A DNA stretch of 30,426 nt from CAYWOS01 sp964459985 (GCA_964459985.1 CAYWOS010000032.1:1-30426), one strand, 5' to 3'. Shown: positions 22,098-30,426, counted from the first letter of the stretch. Numbers and translations: made by a program. The notes: generated from the sequence alone by a model not told the origin.

Positions 22098-23540
22098 ATG
22101 GAAAACAGACGGTCGCTGTGGGAACGCACGGCGGAGATACCGCGCCGCGAGGCGCTCAAGGGCGACCTGCGCGCCGACGTCGCCGTGATCGGCGCGGGGC
22201 TGGCGGGCGTGTTGATCGCGCGCGCGCTCAAGGATCGCGGCGCGCGCGTCGTCGTACTGGAAGCGGACGGCATCGCGGGCGGACAGACGGGCGGCACGAC
22301 GGCGAAAATCACGAGCCAGCACGGCATGATCTACGATTCGCTGATCTCAAAGTTCGGCGTCGTGGCGGCGGCGCAGTACGCGCGCATGAACGAGCGCGCG
22401 ATCGCGGACTACGCGGAGATCATCGAGCGCCGGAAGATCGACTGCGATTTCAGGGAAGCGCCCGCGTACCTCTATACGACGAAGGACCCCGCGCCCATGC
22501 GCCGCGAGGCGGAAGCGGCGGCGGGGCTGGGGCTGCCCGCGCGGTTTGCCGAGCAAACGGAACTGCCCTTTCCCGTCGCCGGCGCCGTGCGCTTCGACGG
22601 TCAGGCGATGTTCCATCCGCTCAAATTCATCCGGGCGATCAGCGAGGATCTGGAGATTTTCGAGCGCACGCGCGCGCTGGAGGCGGACGATCATGCCGTG
22701 CGCACGCCGCGCGGCGTCGTGACCGCCGATCATATCGTGTTTGCCTCGCATTTTCCCTTCGTCAACGCGCCCGGCTTTTACTTCCTGCGGATGCATCAGG
22801 AGCGGAGCTACGTGCTGGCGGTTCGGTGCGGCTTTTCGCCCCGGGGCATATATCTGGGCGTCGACGAGGACGGGCTTTCCTTCCGCGCGGCGGAGGGGCT
22901 GCTTTTGCTCGGCGGCGAGAGCCACCGCACGGGCGAGAACGGCGCGGGCGGGCAGTACGAAAGGCTTGCGCGGCGGGCGGAAGCGCTGTTCCCCGGCTGC
23001 GCGGAGGCGGCGCGCTGGTCGGCGCAGGACTGCATACCCATCGACGGCGTGCCCTATATCGGGCGGTTCTCGCGCGCGACGCCGAGCTGGTACGTCGCCA
23101 CCGGCTTTCAGAAATGGGGCATGACTTCCTCGATGGTCGCCGCGACGGTCATTCCGCGCCTGATCGCGGGCGAGGCGGCTGATGAGGGCGAGGTGTTCTC
23201 GCCGCTCCGCTTTCATCTGTCGGCGTCGGGCAGAAGCCTCGCCGTCGAAACGGCGCAGGCGTGCAAGGGGCTGGCGCGCGAGGCGTTCATGCCGCCGCGC
23301 GCGGCGCTCGACGCGCTGCCGATCGGGCACGGCGGCATTGTCGACGCCGGGGACGGCAAGGCGGGCGCGTACAAGGACGAACGCGGGCGCTGCCATGTCG
23401 TGGGCTCGAGATGCCCGCACCTCAACTGTCAGGTGGAATGGAATCCCGAGGAAAAATCATGGGACTGCCCCTGCCACGGCTCGCGCTTTTCGCCGGACGG
23501 CGCGCCGCTCAACGGTCCGGCGCAGGAGGGACTGACATGA
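22098..23540 (+). CDS. FAD-dependent oxidoreductase with C-terminal Rieske domain
   Basis: This is a 480-residue two-domain redox protein resembling Bacillus YhfW. Residues 1 to about 375 are a DAO-type FAD domain: the dinucleotide fold VAVIGAGLAGVLIARAL at about 30-46, EADGIAGGQTGGTTAKITSQ after it, and CIPIDGVPYIGRF and TGFQKWGMTSS toward the end. Residues about 425-480 are a Rieske [2Fe-2S] domain with both Cys-His pairs, CPHLNC and CPCHGSRF. The substrate is unknown; such enzymes may oxidise amines or amino acids and pass electrons to the cluster. The ATG has AAAGGGTG 5 nt upstream. Its stop codon overlaps the next gene (ATGA). Confidence 0.92.
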   Translation: MENRRSLWERTAEIPRREALKGDLRADVAVIGAGLAGVLIARALKDRGARVVVLEADGIAGGQTGGTTAKITSQHGMIYDSLISKFGVVAAAQYARMNERAIADYAEIIERRKIDCDFREAPAYLYTTKDPAPMRREAEAAAGLGLPARFAEQTELPFPVAGAVRFDGQAMFHPLKFIRAISEDLEIFERTRALEADDHAVRTPRGVVTADHIVFASHFPFVNAPGFYFLRMHQERSYVLAVRCGFSPRGIYLGVDEDGLSFRAAEGLLLLGGESHRTGENGAGGQYERLARRAEALFPGCAEAARWSAQDCIPIDGVPYIGRFSRATPSWYVATGFQKWGMTSSMVAATVIPRLIAGEAADEGEVFSPLRFHLSASGRSLAVETAQACKGLAREAFMPPRAALDALPIGHGGIVDAGDGKAGAYKDERGRCHVVGSRCPHLNCQVEWNPEEKSWDCPCHGSRFSPDGAPLNGPAQEGLT

Positions 23541-25309
23541 ATCATCTGGAACGCGAAAAATCGCCCTATCTGATCCTGCACAGGGAAAACCCCGTCGATT
23601 GGTACCCGTGGGGCGACGAGGCGCTCGCGCGCGCGCGGAAGGAGGACAAGCCGATCTTCCTGTCGATCGGCTATTCCTCCTGCCACTGGTGCCACGTCAT
23701 CGCGCATGAGTCCTTCGAGGATCGGGAAATCGCCGCGCTGCTCAACGCGTCCTTTGTTTCTATTAAAGTGGACAAGGAGGAGCGCCCCGACATCGACCGC
23801 GTGTACATGGACGCCGTCGAGCTGGCGACGGGCGCGGGCGGCTGGCCGATGACGCTGCTGTTGACGCCTTCCGGCGAGCCGTTTTTCGCCGCCACTTACC
23901 TGCCCAAAGAATCACGGGAGGGCGTCACGGGGCTGAAGGAGCTGCTGACGACGGCGGCGGCGCTGTGGAAAGACGACAGGGCGCGGGTCGCGCGCTCGGC
24001 GCGCGAAACGCTCGGCGCGATGCGCGCGGCCGCCGTCCCGCGCGTCGAGCCGACGAAGCCGTCGGCCGCGCGCGCGCGCGCCGGGTTTGAGGCGTTCCTG
24101 CGGGCTTATGACGAGCAGTGGGGCGGCTTCGGGCGCGCGCCCAAGTTCCCCTCGGCGTATAATATGATGTTCCTGCTTGCGTATCATGCGCGCGCAAAGG
24201 AGCCGCGCGCGCTGACGATGGCGACGCAGACGCTCGATCATATTTATCGCGGCGGCATTTGCGACCATGTCGGCGGCGGGTTTTGCCGCTACAGCGTCGA
24301 TCGCAAATGGCTGATCCCGCACTTTGAAAAAATGCTGTACGACAACGCGCTGCTTTTGTGGGCGTACGCCGAGGCGTACGCGGCGACCGCGCGGCCGCTC
24401 TACGCGGAGATCGCCTCGCGCACGGCGGATTTCGTTTTGCGCGACATGACGAGCGGCGAGGGCGCGTTCTTTTGCGCGCTCGACGCCGACAGCGAGGGCA
24501 GGGAGGGCGCGTTTTACCTGTTCACGCCCGAAGAAATCAAAAAAACGCTCGGCGGCGACGACGGCGAATGGTTCTGCCGGCGCTACGGCGTCATGCCGGG
24601 CGGCAATTTCGAGGGGAAGAGCGTGCTCAACCTGATCGGCAATTATGATTTCAACAGGGACGATCCCCGCCTGCCCGCGATGCGCGAAGCGCTGTACGCG
24701 TACAGGAAAGCGCGCCTTCCGCTCGGGCTGGACGACAAGGCGCTGACGTCGTGGAACGCGCTGATGATCTCGGCGCTATGCGCCTCTGCGCGCGCGCTGA
24801 ACAAGCCGGCGCATCTGGCCGCCGCCGAGCGCGCCGAGCGCTTCCTGTCCGGGCGCATGATCTCGGACGACGGCGGGCTGCTCCTCCGCTTCCGCGACGG
24901 CGAGAGCCGGGGCGAGGGCGTGCTGGCCGATTACGCCTGCTTCGCGCTGGCGGAAACGATGCTGTACGACGCGTCGGGCGAGCCGAAGTATCTCGCGCGC
25001 GCCGAAACGGCGGCGGACGCGATGCTCGACCGGTTTGCGGACGGCGATCGCGGCGGGCTGTATCTTGTATCCTCGCGCGCCGAAGCGCTGGTCACGCGCC
25101 CCAAGGAAACGTGGGACGCCGCCATGCCCTCGGGCAATTCCTGCGCGGCGCTGGCGCTCGCGCGTCTGGCGCGGCTGTCGGGCGAGGCGCGCTTCCGCGA
25201 AGCGGCGGACAGGCAGCTCGCCTACGTCGCCGGCGCGGTCAGGGAAAACCCCGTCGGGCACGGTTTTGCGCTGTACGCGCTGGAAACGGCGCTGAACGAC
25301 GGGGCGTGA
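23537..25309 (+). CDS. DUF255 thioredoxin-like protein (YyaL/SSP411 family)
   Basis: This is a 590-residue protein. Residues 1 to about 165 form a DUF255 thioredoxin-like domain with the family signature: SPYLILHRENPVDWYPWG then SIGYSSCHWCHVIAHESFED, where Cys49 and Cys52 form the CxxC. The rest is the (alpha/alpha)6-barrel related to glycosidases and epimerases, including DHVGGGFCRYSVDRKWLIPH, FEKMLYDNALLLWAYAEAY and LTSWNALMISALCA. Many family members are nearer 650-700 residues, so this one is on the short side. The biochemical function is not established. Its ATG overlaps the TGA of the FAD/Rieske gene, implying a joint, probably redox-related role. It ends 4 bp from a convergent gene. 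Confidence 0.92.
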   Translation: MNHLEREKSPYLILHRENPVDWYPWGDEALARARKEDKPIFLSIGYSSCHWCHVIAHESFEDREIAALLNASFVSIKVDKEERPDIDRVYMDAVELATGAGGWPMTLLLTPSGEPFFAATYLPKESREGVTGLKELLTTAAALWKDDRARVARSARETLGAMRAAAVPRVEPTKPSAARARAGFEAFLRAYDEQWGGFGRAPKFPSAYNMMFLLAYHARAKEPRALTMATQTLDHIYRGGICDHVGGGFCRYSVDRKWLIPHFEKMLYDNALLLWAYAEAYAATARPLYAEIASRTADFVLRDMTSGEGAFFCALDADSEGREGAFYLFTPEEIKKTLGGDDGEWFCRRYGVMPGGNFEGKSVLNLIGNYDFNRDDPRLPAMREALYAYRKARLPLGLDDKALTSWNALMISALCASARALNKPAHLAAAERAERFLSGRMISDDGGLLLRFRDGESRGEGVLADYACFALAETMLYDASGEPKYLARAETAADAMLDRFADGDRGGLYLVSSRAEALVTRPKETWDAAMPSGNSCAALALARLARLSGEARFREAADRQLAYVAGAVRENPVGHGFALYALETALNDGA

Positions 25310-25313
25310 GCGA

Positions 25314-26492
25314 CTATTTGAGTCCTTCCGCCATGCGGCGGAGCATGGGGAAGCCGCTCGCGTCGCCCGCGGATTCCCACACGATCAGCCCGCCCAGCGA
25401 TTGCTCGCGGATGTAGCGCAGCTTGGCGTCGAGCGAGCGCGCGTTTTCATAGGTGAGAAAATTCCCGTAATACTTGGACGCGGGGTCGTCGTTCCACAGG
25501 TACGCGGCCTCGGCCTGTTCGTCATAGCCCTCGTGCCAGCCGCGCTCGCCCTCGTCCGCGCGCGGCAGCGCCGCCGCCGCCTTGTAGCGCATATCGCCGC
25601 CCGCGTTCGCGCCCGAGGCGCGCGCGCCGACGATATCGCCGGACAGATCGACGTTTTTCCAGCCGTGCGCGTAGAGCGGCGAGCCGATGGCGATCTTGCC
25701 GGCGGGCACGCCGACGGACAGAAGGTACGAAACCGCGTTGTCGGCGCCGCGCGCGCCGTACAATGACGTATGGAAGCCCGTCGTGTCGTCATAGCTGCCC
25801 GTCATGTCGTAGGTCATGACGTTGACGCGGTCGAGGCAGGCGTGCAGCGCGGCGTAATCCTGCTTTTTGAGCGTCGGCACCGAGCCGCTCGCGCACGCCG
25901 TGAGCCATTTTTCGCCCGCGCCGAACGCCGCGTCGAGCGCCGCGCGCAATTCCTGTATCAGCAACGTGTAATTGGTAAAATCGTCGCCGCGCACGGGGTT
26001 GCCCTGATCGCTTCCCGCGCCGGCGCGCGCGACGCCCGGATATTCCCAGTCGATATCGATCCCGCCGAGAAAGGCGTGTTCGCGCAGCGTCCGCACGCAG
26101 CTTTCGATGAACTGCGCGCGCGAGCGGGCGTCCGACGCCATTTCGCTGAAGTATCCGCAGCGCGTCCAGCCGCCGACGGACAGCATGACGCGCGTGCCCG
26201 GGTATTTTTCCGCGCAGGCTTCATACTGCGCGAAATGCTTCCGGTCGGCGTTTTCGTCGGTCGAGCGGACGACGAACGCGCCGTCTACCTTCGCGATCTC
26301 CCAGAACGCGTGATTGATCACGTCGATACTGTCCCACGGCAGGTTGTTGACCTGCGCGTCGGCGTCGGCGTATAGGTTCCAGTTGGCGAAATACACGCTG
26401 ACCACGGCGGTTTTCGCGGCGGCGGGCGTCGCGGCCGCCGCGCAGCCCGCCAGCAGCAGGCACATGGACAGACAGGCGAGGATTCTCCGCAT
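25314..26492 (-). CDS. GH18 family glycoside hydrolase, lipoprotein
   Basis: This is a 392-residue surface lipoprotein with a lipobox LAGC (Cys17) after a short hydrophobic signal. A GH18 barrel follows: VVSVYFANWN, the SVGGWT substrate motif, the catalytic segment GGIDIDWEYP with the proton-donor Glu near residue 148, VNVMTYDMTGSYDD and the closing GGLIVWESAGD. In the catalytic motif DxxDxDxE the first Asp is Gly; the last two Asp and the Glu are kept. GH18 enzymes hydrolyse chitin or peptidoglycan-type glycans, or act in spore germination; no LysM domain is present to guide the choice. ATG 26492 has GGAGG upstream; a reading from 26543 would add residues ahead of the signal peptide. Confidence 0.9.
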   Translation of the reverse strand: MRRILACLSMCLLLAGCAAAATPAAAKTAVVSVYFANWNLYADADAQVNNLPWDSIDVINHAFWEIAKVDGAFVVRSTDENADRKHFAQYEACAEKYPGTRVMLSVGGWTRCGYFSEMASDARSRAQFIESCVRTLREHAFLGGIDIDWEYPGVARAGAGSDQGNPVRGDDFTNYTLLIQELRAALDAAFGAGEKWLTACASGSVPTLKKQDYAALHACLDRVNVMTYDMTGSYDDTTGFHTSLYGARGADNAVSYLLSVGVPAGKIAIGSPLYAHGWKNVDLSGDIVGARASGANAGGDMRYKAAAALPRADEGERGWHEGYDEQAEAAYLWNDDPASKYYGNFLTYENARSLDAKLRYIREQSLGGLIVWESAGDASGFPMLRRMAEGLK

Positions 26493-26529
26493 GTCGCCGC
26501 CGCCTCCTTCCGTTTCGGATTTCGCCGAT

Positions 26530-26559
26530 ATCGTACCATACAAACGCCCCGCAAATCAA
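26530..26559 (-). promoter_or_regulatory. Sigma-A-type promoter of the GH18 gene
   Basis: On the minus strand TTGATT (26554-26559), an 18-bp spacer and TACGAT (26530-26535) preceded by TGG (extended -10) lie about 38 bp upstream of the ATG. Confidence 0.5.
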
Positions 26560-26580
26560 TGAGAATGCTTGTCAGCGCGT

Positions 26581-26609
26581 TTGCATTTTATTGCCTGATC
26601 GTATACAAT
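26581..26609 (+). promoter_or_regulatory. Sigma-A promoter of addA
   Basis: TTGCAT (26581-26586), a 17-bp spacer and TACAAT (26604-26609) lie 31 bp upstream of the GTG start. Its position means addA is transcribed without an upstream addB. Confidence 0.7.
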
Positions 26610-26640
26610 AACGGACAGAGATGCGACAGGGGGTGCGCGC

Positions 26641-29600
26641 GTGGGCTGGACGGACGGACAGGCTGCGGCGATCGGGGCGACCAACCCGACGGTGCTGGTC
26701 AGCGCGGCGGCGGGCTCGGGCAAAACGGCGGTGCTGATCGAGCGCGTGATGTCGCTTTTGCGCGCGGGCGGCAGCATCGACAGAATGCTGATCGTCACGT
26801 TCACGCGCGCGGCGGCCGCCGAAATGCGCGAACGGCTGACCGCAAAACTCGATATCGAGGGCGAGAGCGACGCGCATCTGCGCCGGCAGGCCATGCGCGT
26901 GGGCCGCGCCAGCATCTGCACGCTGCATGTGTTTTGTTATCATATGATCCGCGAGCATTTTCAGGTCACGGGCATCGATCCGCTCTCGCGCGTCGGCGAC
27001 GAGGCGGCGCTGGCGCCGCTCAAGCGCCGCGCGATGGACGAGGTGCTCGAGAGCGCCTGCGAAGCGCGGGACGGGGACGTGTCGCGCCTGATCGATTCGT
27101 TCGATACGATAGACGAAATCGCCGATATGATCGGGGAAACGAACGAATTCCTCTCGGCGCAGGCGTCGCCCGAGGCATGGGCGCGGGCGCAGGGCGGCGC
27201 GGACGATCTTGACAAATGGCTGAACGTATTGTACGGCGAGTGCCTTCTGTCGCTCGAGGACGCGCGGCAGATGCTCTCGGAATGCGAGCGCGCGCTGTCG
27301 CTCCCCGGCGCGCCCGAGCGCTACGAAAAAACGCTCATGGCGGATCGCATCCTCATGAACGAATGGCTGAACGCCGCGCGCGCTGGCACGCTGTCGGGCG
27401 CGCCGCCGGCGTTCGCCGCGCTGTCCAACGCGCGGCGCGGGGAGGGCGAAAGCGAGGAGGCGGCGGCGCTGTACAAGGCGTTGCGCGAGGCGTGGAAGAA
27501 TAAGGTGCGCGCCGCGATCGCCCTGCTGCCCGCGGACCGGGAGGACGCCGCCCGGCGCGTTTCCCTCGCCGCGCCGGCGCTGCGCGCGCTCTTTTCGCTG
27601 ACGCTTCAGTTCCGCGCGCGGTATTTCGCGCTTAAGCAGATGAAAAACCTGCTGGATTACGCCGATCTGGAGCATCTGGCGCTTAAAACGCTCGCCGATC
27701 CCGGCGCGCGCGCGCGCGTGGCGGGCGCTTTCGACGCCGTGTTCGTCGACGAGTATCAGGACGTGTCGGGCATTCAGGAGGCGATCATTTCGGCGGTGCG
27801 CGGCGCCTCGCTTTTTCTTGTGGGCGACGTCAAGCAGAGTATTTACCGCTTTCGCCTCGCCGATCCCACGCTGTTCCTGCGCAAATACGACGCGTTTTCG
27901 ACCGACGCGGACGCCGAAAACCGCAAGATCCTGCTGGGCGAAAACTTTCGCTCGGACGAAAACATCCTCAAATGCGTCAATCAGGTGTTTCGCCACGCCA
28001 TGCGGCGGCGCGTGACCGAGATCGAGTACGACGGCGACGCGGCGCTCAAGCCCGGCGTCCCGGGCACGGGCGGCGCAAGCGTCGATATCCATATCATCTG
28101 GTCGCCCGCCGCCGAGGGGAGCGACGAGATCGGCGAAACGCCGGGCGGCTACCGCCACGAGGCCGAGCTGCTGGCGAAAACCATCAAATCGCTGCTTCTC
28201 AACGAAACGATCGCCGAAAACGGCGAAGCGCGCAGGATTCGCTATCGCGATATCGCCGTATTGCTGCGCTATTCCTCGGCGCGCGCGCCCTTCATCGCGC
28301 GCGTGCTGCAGCGCGAGGGCATCCCGGTGTACAGCGACGCCGACGCGCGTTATTACGAGCAGAGCGAGATCGCCGATATGCTCAATCTTTTGCGCGTCAT
28401 CGACAACCCCTATCAGGATATCCCTTTGCTCGGCGCGATCAGATGCCCGTATTTCGGCTTCACCGAGGAGGAATTGTCCCGCATCCGTCTGGTCGACCGC
28501 GCGCCGGGCGCGCCGTTTTACGAGGCGTTTTACAAGGCAGCGGAGCGTGACGGCGCGTTGGGCGACAAGGCGCGGCGGGCGCTGGCGGCGCTCGGCGCGT
28601 GGCGCTTTGCCGCGCGCGCGCTCACCGTCGAGGCGCTGATCAGGAAAATCATGGAAGAAAGCGGGCTGTACATGCGCGCCGGCGCGAGCGAGGACGGCGA
28701 ACTGCGCCGCGCCAATCTGCGCCTGCTCGCCGAGCGCGCGGGCGGCGAGAGCGCCGAAAACGGGCTGTCGGGCTTCCTCAAATCGCTCGACGCGCGCATC
28801 GCCGCCGACGACACGCGCTCTGCCAAGACGCTGGGCGAAAACGAGGACGTCGTGCGCATCCTGACCATCCATAAATCCAAGGGACTGCAGTTCCCCGTCG
28901 TTTTTCTGTGCGAGACGGCGCGCGCCTTCCGGCTGACCGACGGCAAGCGGGCGCTTTCCCTGCACGCCGGGCTTGGCGCGGCGATGAAATACATCGACGG
29001 GCGCGAGCGCGTGAGGATGTCCACCGTGGCGACGAACGCCGTCGACGCGCGCCTTCGGATGGAGCGGCGCGCCGAGGAAGCGCGGCTTTTGTACGTCGGC
29101 ATGACGCGCGCCAAGCACCGCCTGATCCTGTTCGCCTCGCCCCGGAACCTGTCATCGGCGCTGAAAAAGTGGGCGCGTCCCGCCGAGGAATGGGCGGCGG
29201 GCAGCGCGGACTGCATGCTGGACTGGGTGATGCAGAGCCTGCGCAGGCCCTTCGCCGCCATCGAAAACGAAGCGTGGGAGGAAGAGGACGGCGCGCGCTG
29301 GCGGCTGATCTACACGCGCGCCGAATCGCTCGAGCGCCCGCCCGAAATTGGCCGCGCGCCCGATCTGACGCCGCGCGGCGAGCCGGACGACGCGACGCGC
29401 GCGCGCCTGTCGCGCCGCCTGCATCAGCGTCCGCCGCTCAAAACCTCGGTCACGGCGCTGCTCAAAACAGCCCGCGTCGAAAACCCGCAGGAGGAAACGC
29501 CCGAGGACAAGCGCAGACCCGCCGAAGCGGACGGTCAGCTTGTCAAAACGGACGGTCAGCCTTCCGACGCGGACGGACGGCGCGCCGAAGCGCCCGCCGC

Positions 29601-30108
29601 GTTTGATTTCCTGTCGCGCGGCGGCATGACGGCGGTCGAGCGCGGCATCGTGACGCACAAGGCGCTCGGGCTGATCGATTATGATCTTGTCAGGCGCGGC
29701 GCGTACCGGGAGGCCGCCGACGCGCTGCTTGCGCGCGGGGCGCTCACGCAGGCGGAACGGGACGCGCTGCGCGTCGACTGGATGGAGGCGTTCTTTGTCT
29801 CGCCGCTCGGCCAGCGCCTTTTGCGCGCCGGGGATATCCGCCGCGAATGGGCGTTCAACCTGCGCCGCGGGGACGGCACGCTTTTGCAAGGCGTGATCGA
29901 TCTGTGCTTCGTCGAAAAGGACGGATGGGTGCTGGTCGATTACAAGACCGACCGCCTTTCCGCCGAGGAACTGCCCGCGCGCTACGCCGGACAGCTTCGC
30001 TGGTACGCGCGCGCGCTTACCGTGATTACCCGCCGCCCGGTGCGCGATATGTATCTGTTCGCGCTGCGCGCGGGCGAGGCGGCGTCCGTGTCGCCCGGCG
30101 ATCCCTGA
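26641..30108 (+). CDS. addA: ATP-dependent helicase/nuclease AddA
   Basis: AddA is the UvrD-type helicase and 3'-strand nuclease subunit of the AddAB complex, which resects double-strand breaks. The 1155-residue protein shows WTDGQAAAI and Walker A SAAAGSGKT (residues about 20-29), Walker B VFVDEYQD near 366, GDVKQSIYRFR, LGENFRSDENIL, TIHKSKGLQFPVV near 742 and LYVGMTRAKHRL. At the C-terminus lies a PD-(D/E)XK nuclease with VIDLCF and VDYKTD (about 1085-1105). A linker near 963-984 holds three 7-residue repeats (DGQLVKT, DGQPSDA, DGRRAEA). The start is GTG after a GGGGG. Usually addB precedes addA; here a GH18 gene faces away upstream and rpsB follows. Confidence 0.92.
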   Translation: MGWTDGQAAAIGATNPTVLVSAAAGSGKTAVLIERVMSLLRAGGSIDRMLIVTFTRAAAAEMRERLTAKLDIEGESDAHLRRQAMRVGRASICTLHVFCYHMIREHFQVTGIDPLSRVGDEAALAPLKRRAMDEVLESACEARDGDVSRLIDSFDTIDEIADMIGETNEFLSAQASPEAWARAQGGADDLDKWLNVLYGECLLSLEDARQMLSECERALSLPGAPERYEKTLMADRILMNEWLNAARAGTLSGAPPAFAALSNARRGEGESEEAAALYKALREAWKNKVRAAIALLPADREDAARRVSLAAPALRALFSLTLQFRARYFALKQMKNLLDYADLEHLALKTLADPGARARVAGAFDAVFVDEYQDVSGIQEAIISAVRGASLFLVGDVKQSIYRFRLADPTLFLRKYDAFSTDADAENRKILLGENFRSDENILKCVNQVFRHAMRRRVTEIEYDGDAALKPGVPGTGGASVDIHIIWSPAAEGSDEIGETPGGYRHEAELLAKTIKSLLLNETIAENGEARRIRYRDIAVLLRYSSARAPFIARVLQREGIPVYSDADARYYEQSEIADMLNLLRVIDNPYQDIPLLGAIRCPYFGFTEEELSRIRLVDRAPGAPFYEAFYKAAERDGALGDKARRALAALGAWRFAARALTVEALIRKIMEESGLYMRAGASEDGELRRANLRLLAERAGGESAENGLSGFLKSLDARIAADDTRSAKTLGENEDVVRILTIHKSKGLQFPVVFLCETARAFRLTDGKRALSLHAGLGAAMKYIDGRERVRMSTVATNAVDARLRMERRAEEARLLYVGMTRAKHRLILFASPRNLSSALKKWARPAEEWAAGSADCMLDWVMQSLRRPFAAIENEAWEEEDGARWRLIYTRAESLERPPEIGRAPDLTPRGEPDDATRARLSRRLHQRPPLKTSVTALLKTARVENPQEETPEDKRRPAEADGQLVKTDGQPSDADGRRAEAPAAFDFLSRGGMTAVERGIVTHKALGLIDYDLVRRGAYREAADALLARGALTQAERDALRVDWMEAFFVSPLGQRLLRAGDIRREWAFNLRRGDGTLLQGVIDLCFVEKDGWVLVDYKTDRLSAEELPARYAGQLRWYARALTVITRRPVRDMYLFALRAGEAASVSPGDP

Positions 30109-30121
30109 CGCGCCGCCCCGG

Positions 30122-30150
30122 CGGAAGCGCGCCGGGACGCGCCTCCGTTT
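30122..30150 (+). terminator. Probable terminator of addA
   Basis: Arms CGGAAGCGCG (30122-30131) and CGCGCCTCCG (30138-30147) pair with one mismatch and are followed by TTTG, 13 bp after the addA stop codon. Confidence 0.55.
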
Positions 30151-30169
30151 GTTAAATTTCCAAAAACGC

Positions 30170-30198
30170 TTGCCAAGCCCCCGGCCGCATGCTATAAT
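30170..30198 (+). promoter_or_regulatory. Sigma-A promoter of rpsB
   Basis: TTGCCA (30170-30175), a 17-bp spacer and a perfect TATAAT (30193-30198) preceded by TGC (extended -10) give a leader of about 90 nt. Confidence 0.85.
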
Positions 30199-30208
30199 TC
30201 ATCGGATA

Positions 30209-30270
30209 ACGCACGCGGGCCGACCCGACCTTGTGCCGGAAACGGTGGGTATCGGGCATGACGCACGCGG
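30209..30270 (+). promoter_or_regulatory. Structured leader of rpsB
   Basis: The 5' untranslated region contains CCCGA (30224-30228) pairing with TCGGG (30252-30256), enclosing CCG-GAAA-CGG (30236-30245), a hairpin with a GNRA tetraloop. ACGCACGCGG occurs on both sides, at 30209 and 30261. This could be an S2 autoregulatory leader, but I cannot match it to a defined RNA family. Confidence 0.4.
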
Positions 30271-30296
30271 AGGAAAAAACAAGGAGGAATCTCACC

Positions 30297-30426
30297 ATGG
30301 CTGTCATCTCTATGAAGCACCTGCTCGAGGCGGGCGTCCACTTCGGTCACCAGACGCGGCGCTGGAACCCCAAGATGGCGCAGTACATCTTCACCGAACG
30401 CAACGGCATCTACATCATCGACCTGC
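30297..30426 (+). CDS. rpsB: 30S ribosomal protein S2 (partial, 5' end)
   Basis: The first 43 codons of ribosomal protein S2 are present before the window ends. The reading MAVISMKHLLEAGVHFGHQT then RRWNPKMAQYIFTERNGIYI is the canonical S2 N-terminus. The ATG at 30297 follows AAGGAGG by 8 nt. In Firmicutes rpsB is normally followed by tsf, which would lie outside the window. Confidence 0.97.
   Translation, partial: MAVISMKHLLEAGVHFGHQTRRWNPKMAQYIFTERNGIYIIDL

Noticed and set aside
26572..29118. 848-codon minus-strand frame opposite addA
   Set aside because: It is a shadow frame with His/Arg/Ala-rich composition and no motifs.
1..30426. tRNA, rRNA, prophage or insertion sequence
   Set aside because: I looked through the intergenic stretches and saw no tRNA cloverleaf, rRNA sequence, transposase, integrase or terminal-repeat element beyond the palindromic repeats listed.

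Overview
The window is GC-rich chromosomal DNA from an endospore-forming member of the Clostridia (Firmicutes). The complete cotJA-cotJB-cotJC spore-coat operon, the pepP-efp order followed by a CD1247-domain gene, G-rich Shine-Dalgarno sequences and sigma-A-type promoters all point this way. I cannot name a genus. Two ParB-binding parS sites (2645-2660, one mismatch; 5860-5875, perfect) suggest that the segment lies in the origin-proximal part of the chromosome. No phage, transposase, CRISPR array, tRNA or rRNA is visible.

Layout. 1-325: a palindromic repeat and five consecutive stem-loops. 325-2478 (minus): Xaa-Pro peptidase, elongation factor P and a CD1247/zinc-ribbon protein. 2479-3007: non-coding, with the pepP -10, parS1 and a tandem pair of the same palindromic repeat. 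3008-4923 (minus): a coupled zinc-ribbon membrane protein and TPM-domain protein. 5065-6766: an orphan propeller-like protein, parS2 and a secreted ComEC-like metallo-hydrolase. 6986-11468: a 1161-residue exported protein made of about ten SdrD-B/Cna-B-like modules, convergent with a VanY-like D,D-carboxypeptidase. 11702-16457 (plus): TatD nuclease, a repeat-bearing spacer, release factor 3, a possible 30-codon ORF and TypA/BipA. 16531-20565 (minus): YfcE-like phosphodiesterase, an RNase PH-RdgB fusion, ribosomal protein S20 with a TTG start and a beta-CASP metallo-hydrolase. 20708-25309 (plus): cotJABC, then a translationally coupled FAD/Rieske oxidoreductase and a DUF255 thioredoxin-like protein. 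25314-26492 (minus): a GH18 lipoprotein. 26641-30108 (plus): AddA helicase-nuclease with no addB beside it. 30297-end: the start of rpsB behind a structured leader.

Most genes are housekeeping: translation (efp, prfC, typA, rpsT, rpsB), RNA and nucleotide quality control (RNase PH-RdgB, beta-CASP nuclease, TatD), recombination (addA), plus cell-envelope and spore functions. No defence or biosynthetic system is evident. The least ordinary signals are (i) the palindromic repeat family, whose copies differ by base-pair-preserving changes in the stem, (ii) the stem-loop array beside one copy, (iii) the unanchored ten-module secreted protein and (iv) a CotJB with a cysteine-rich N-terminal extension. 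All calls come from reading the sequence; no database search was run.
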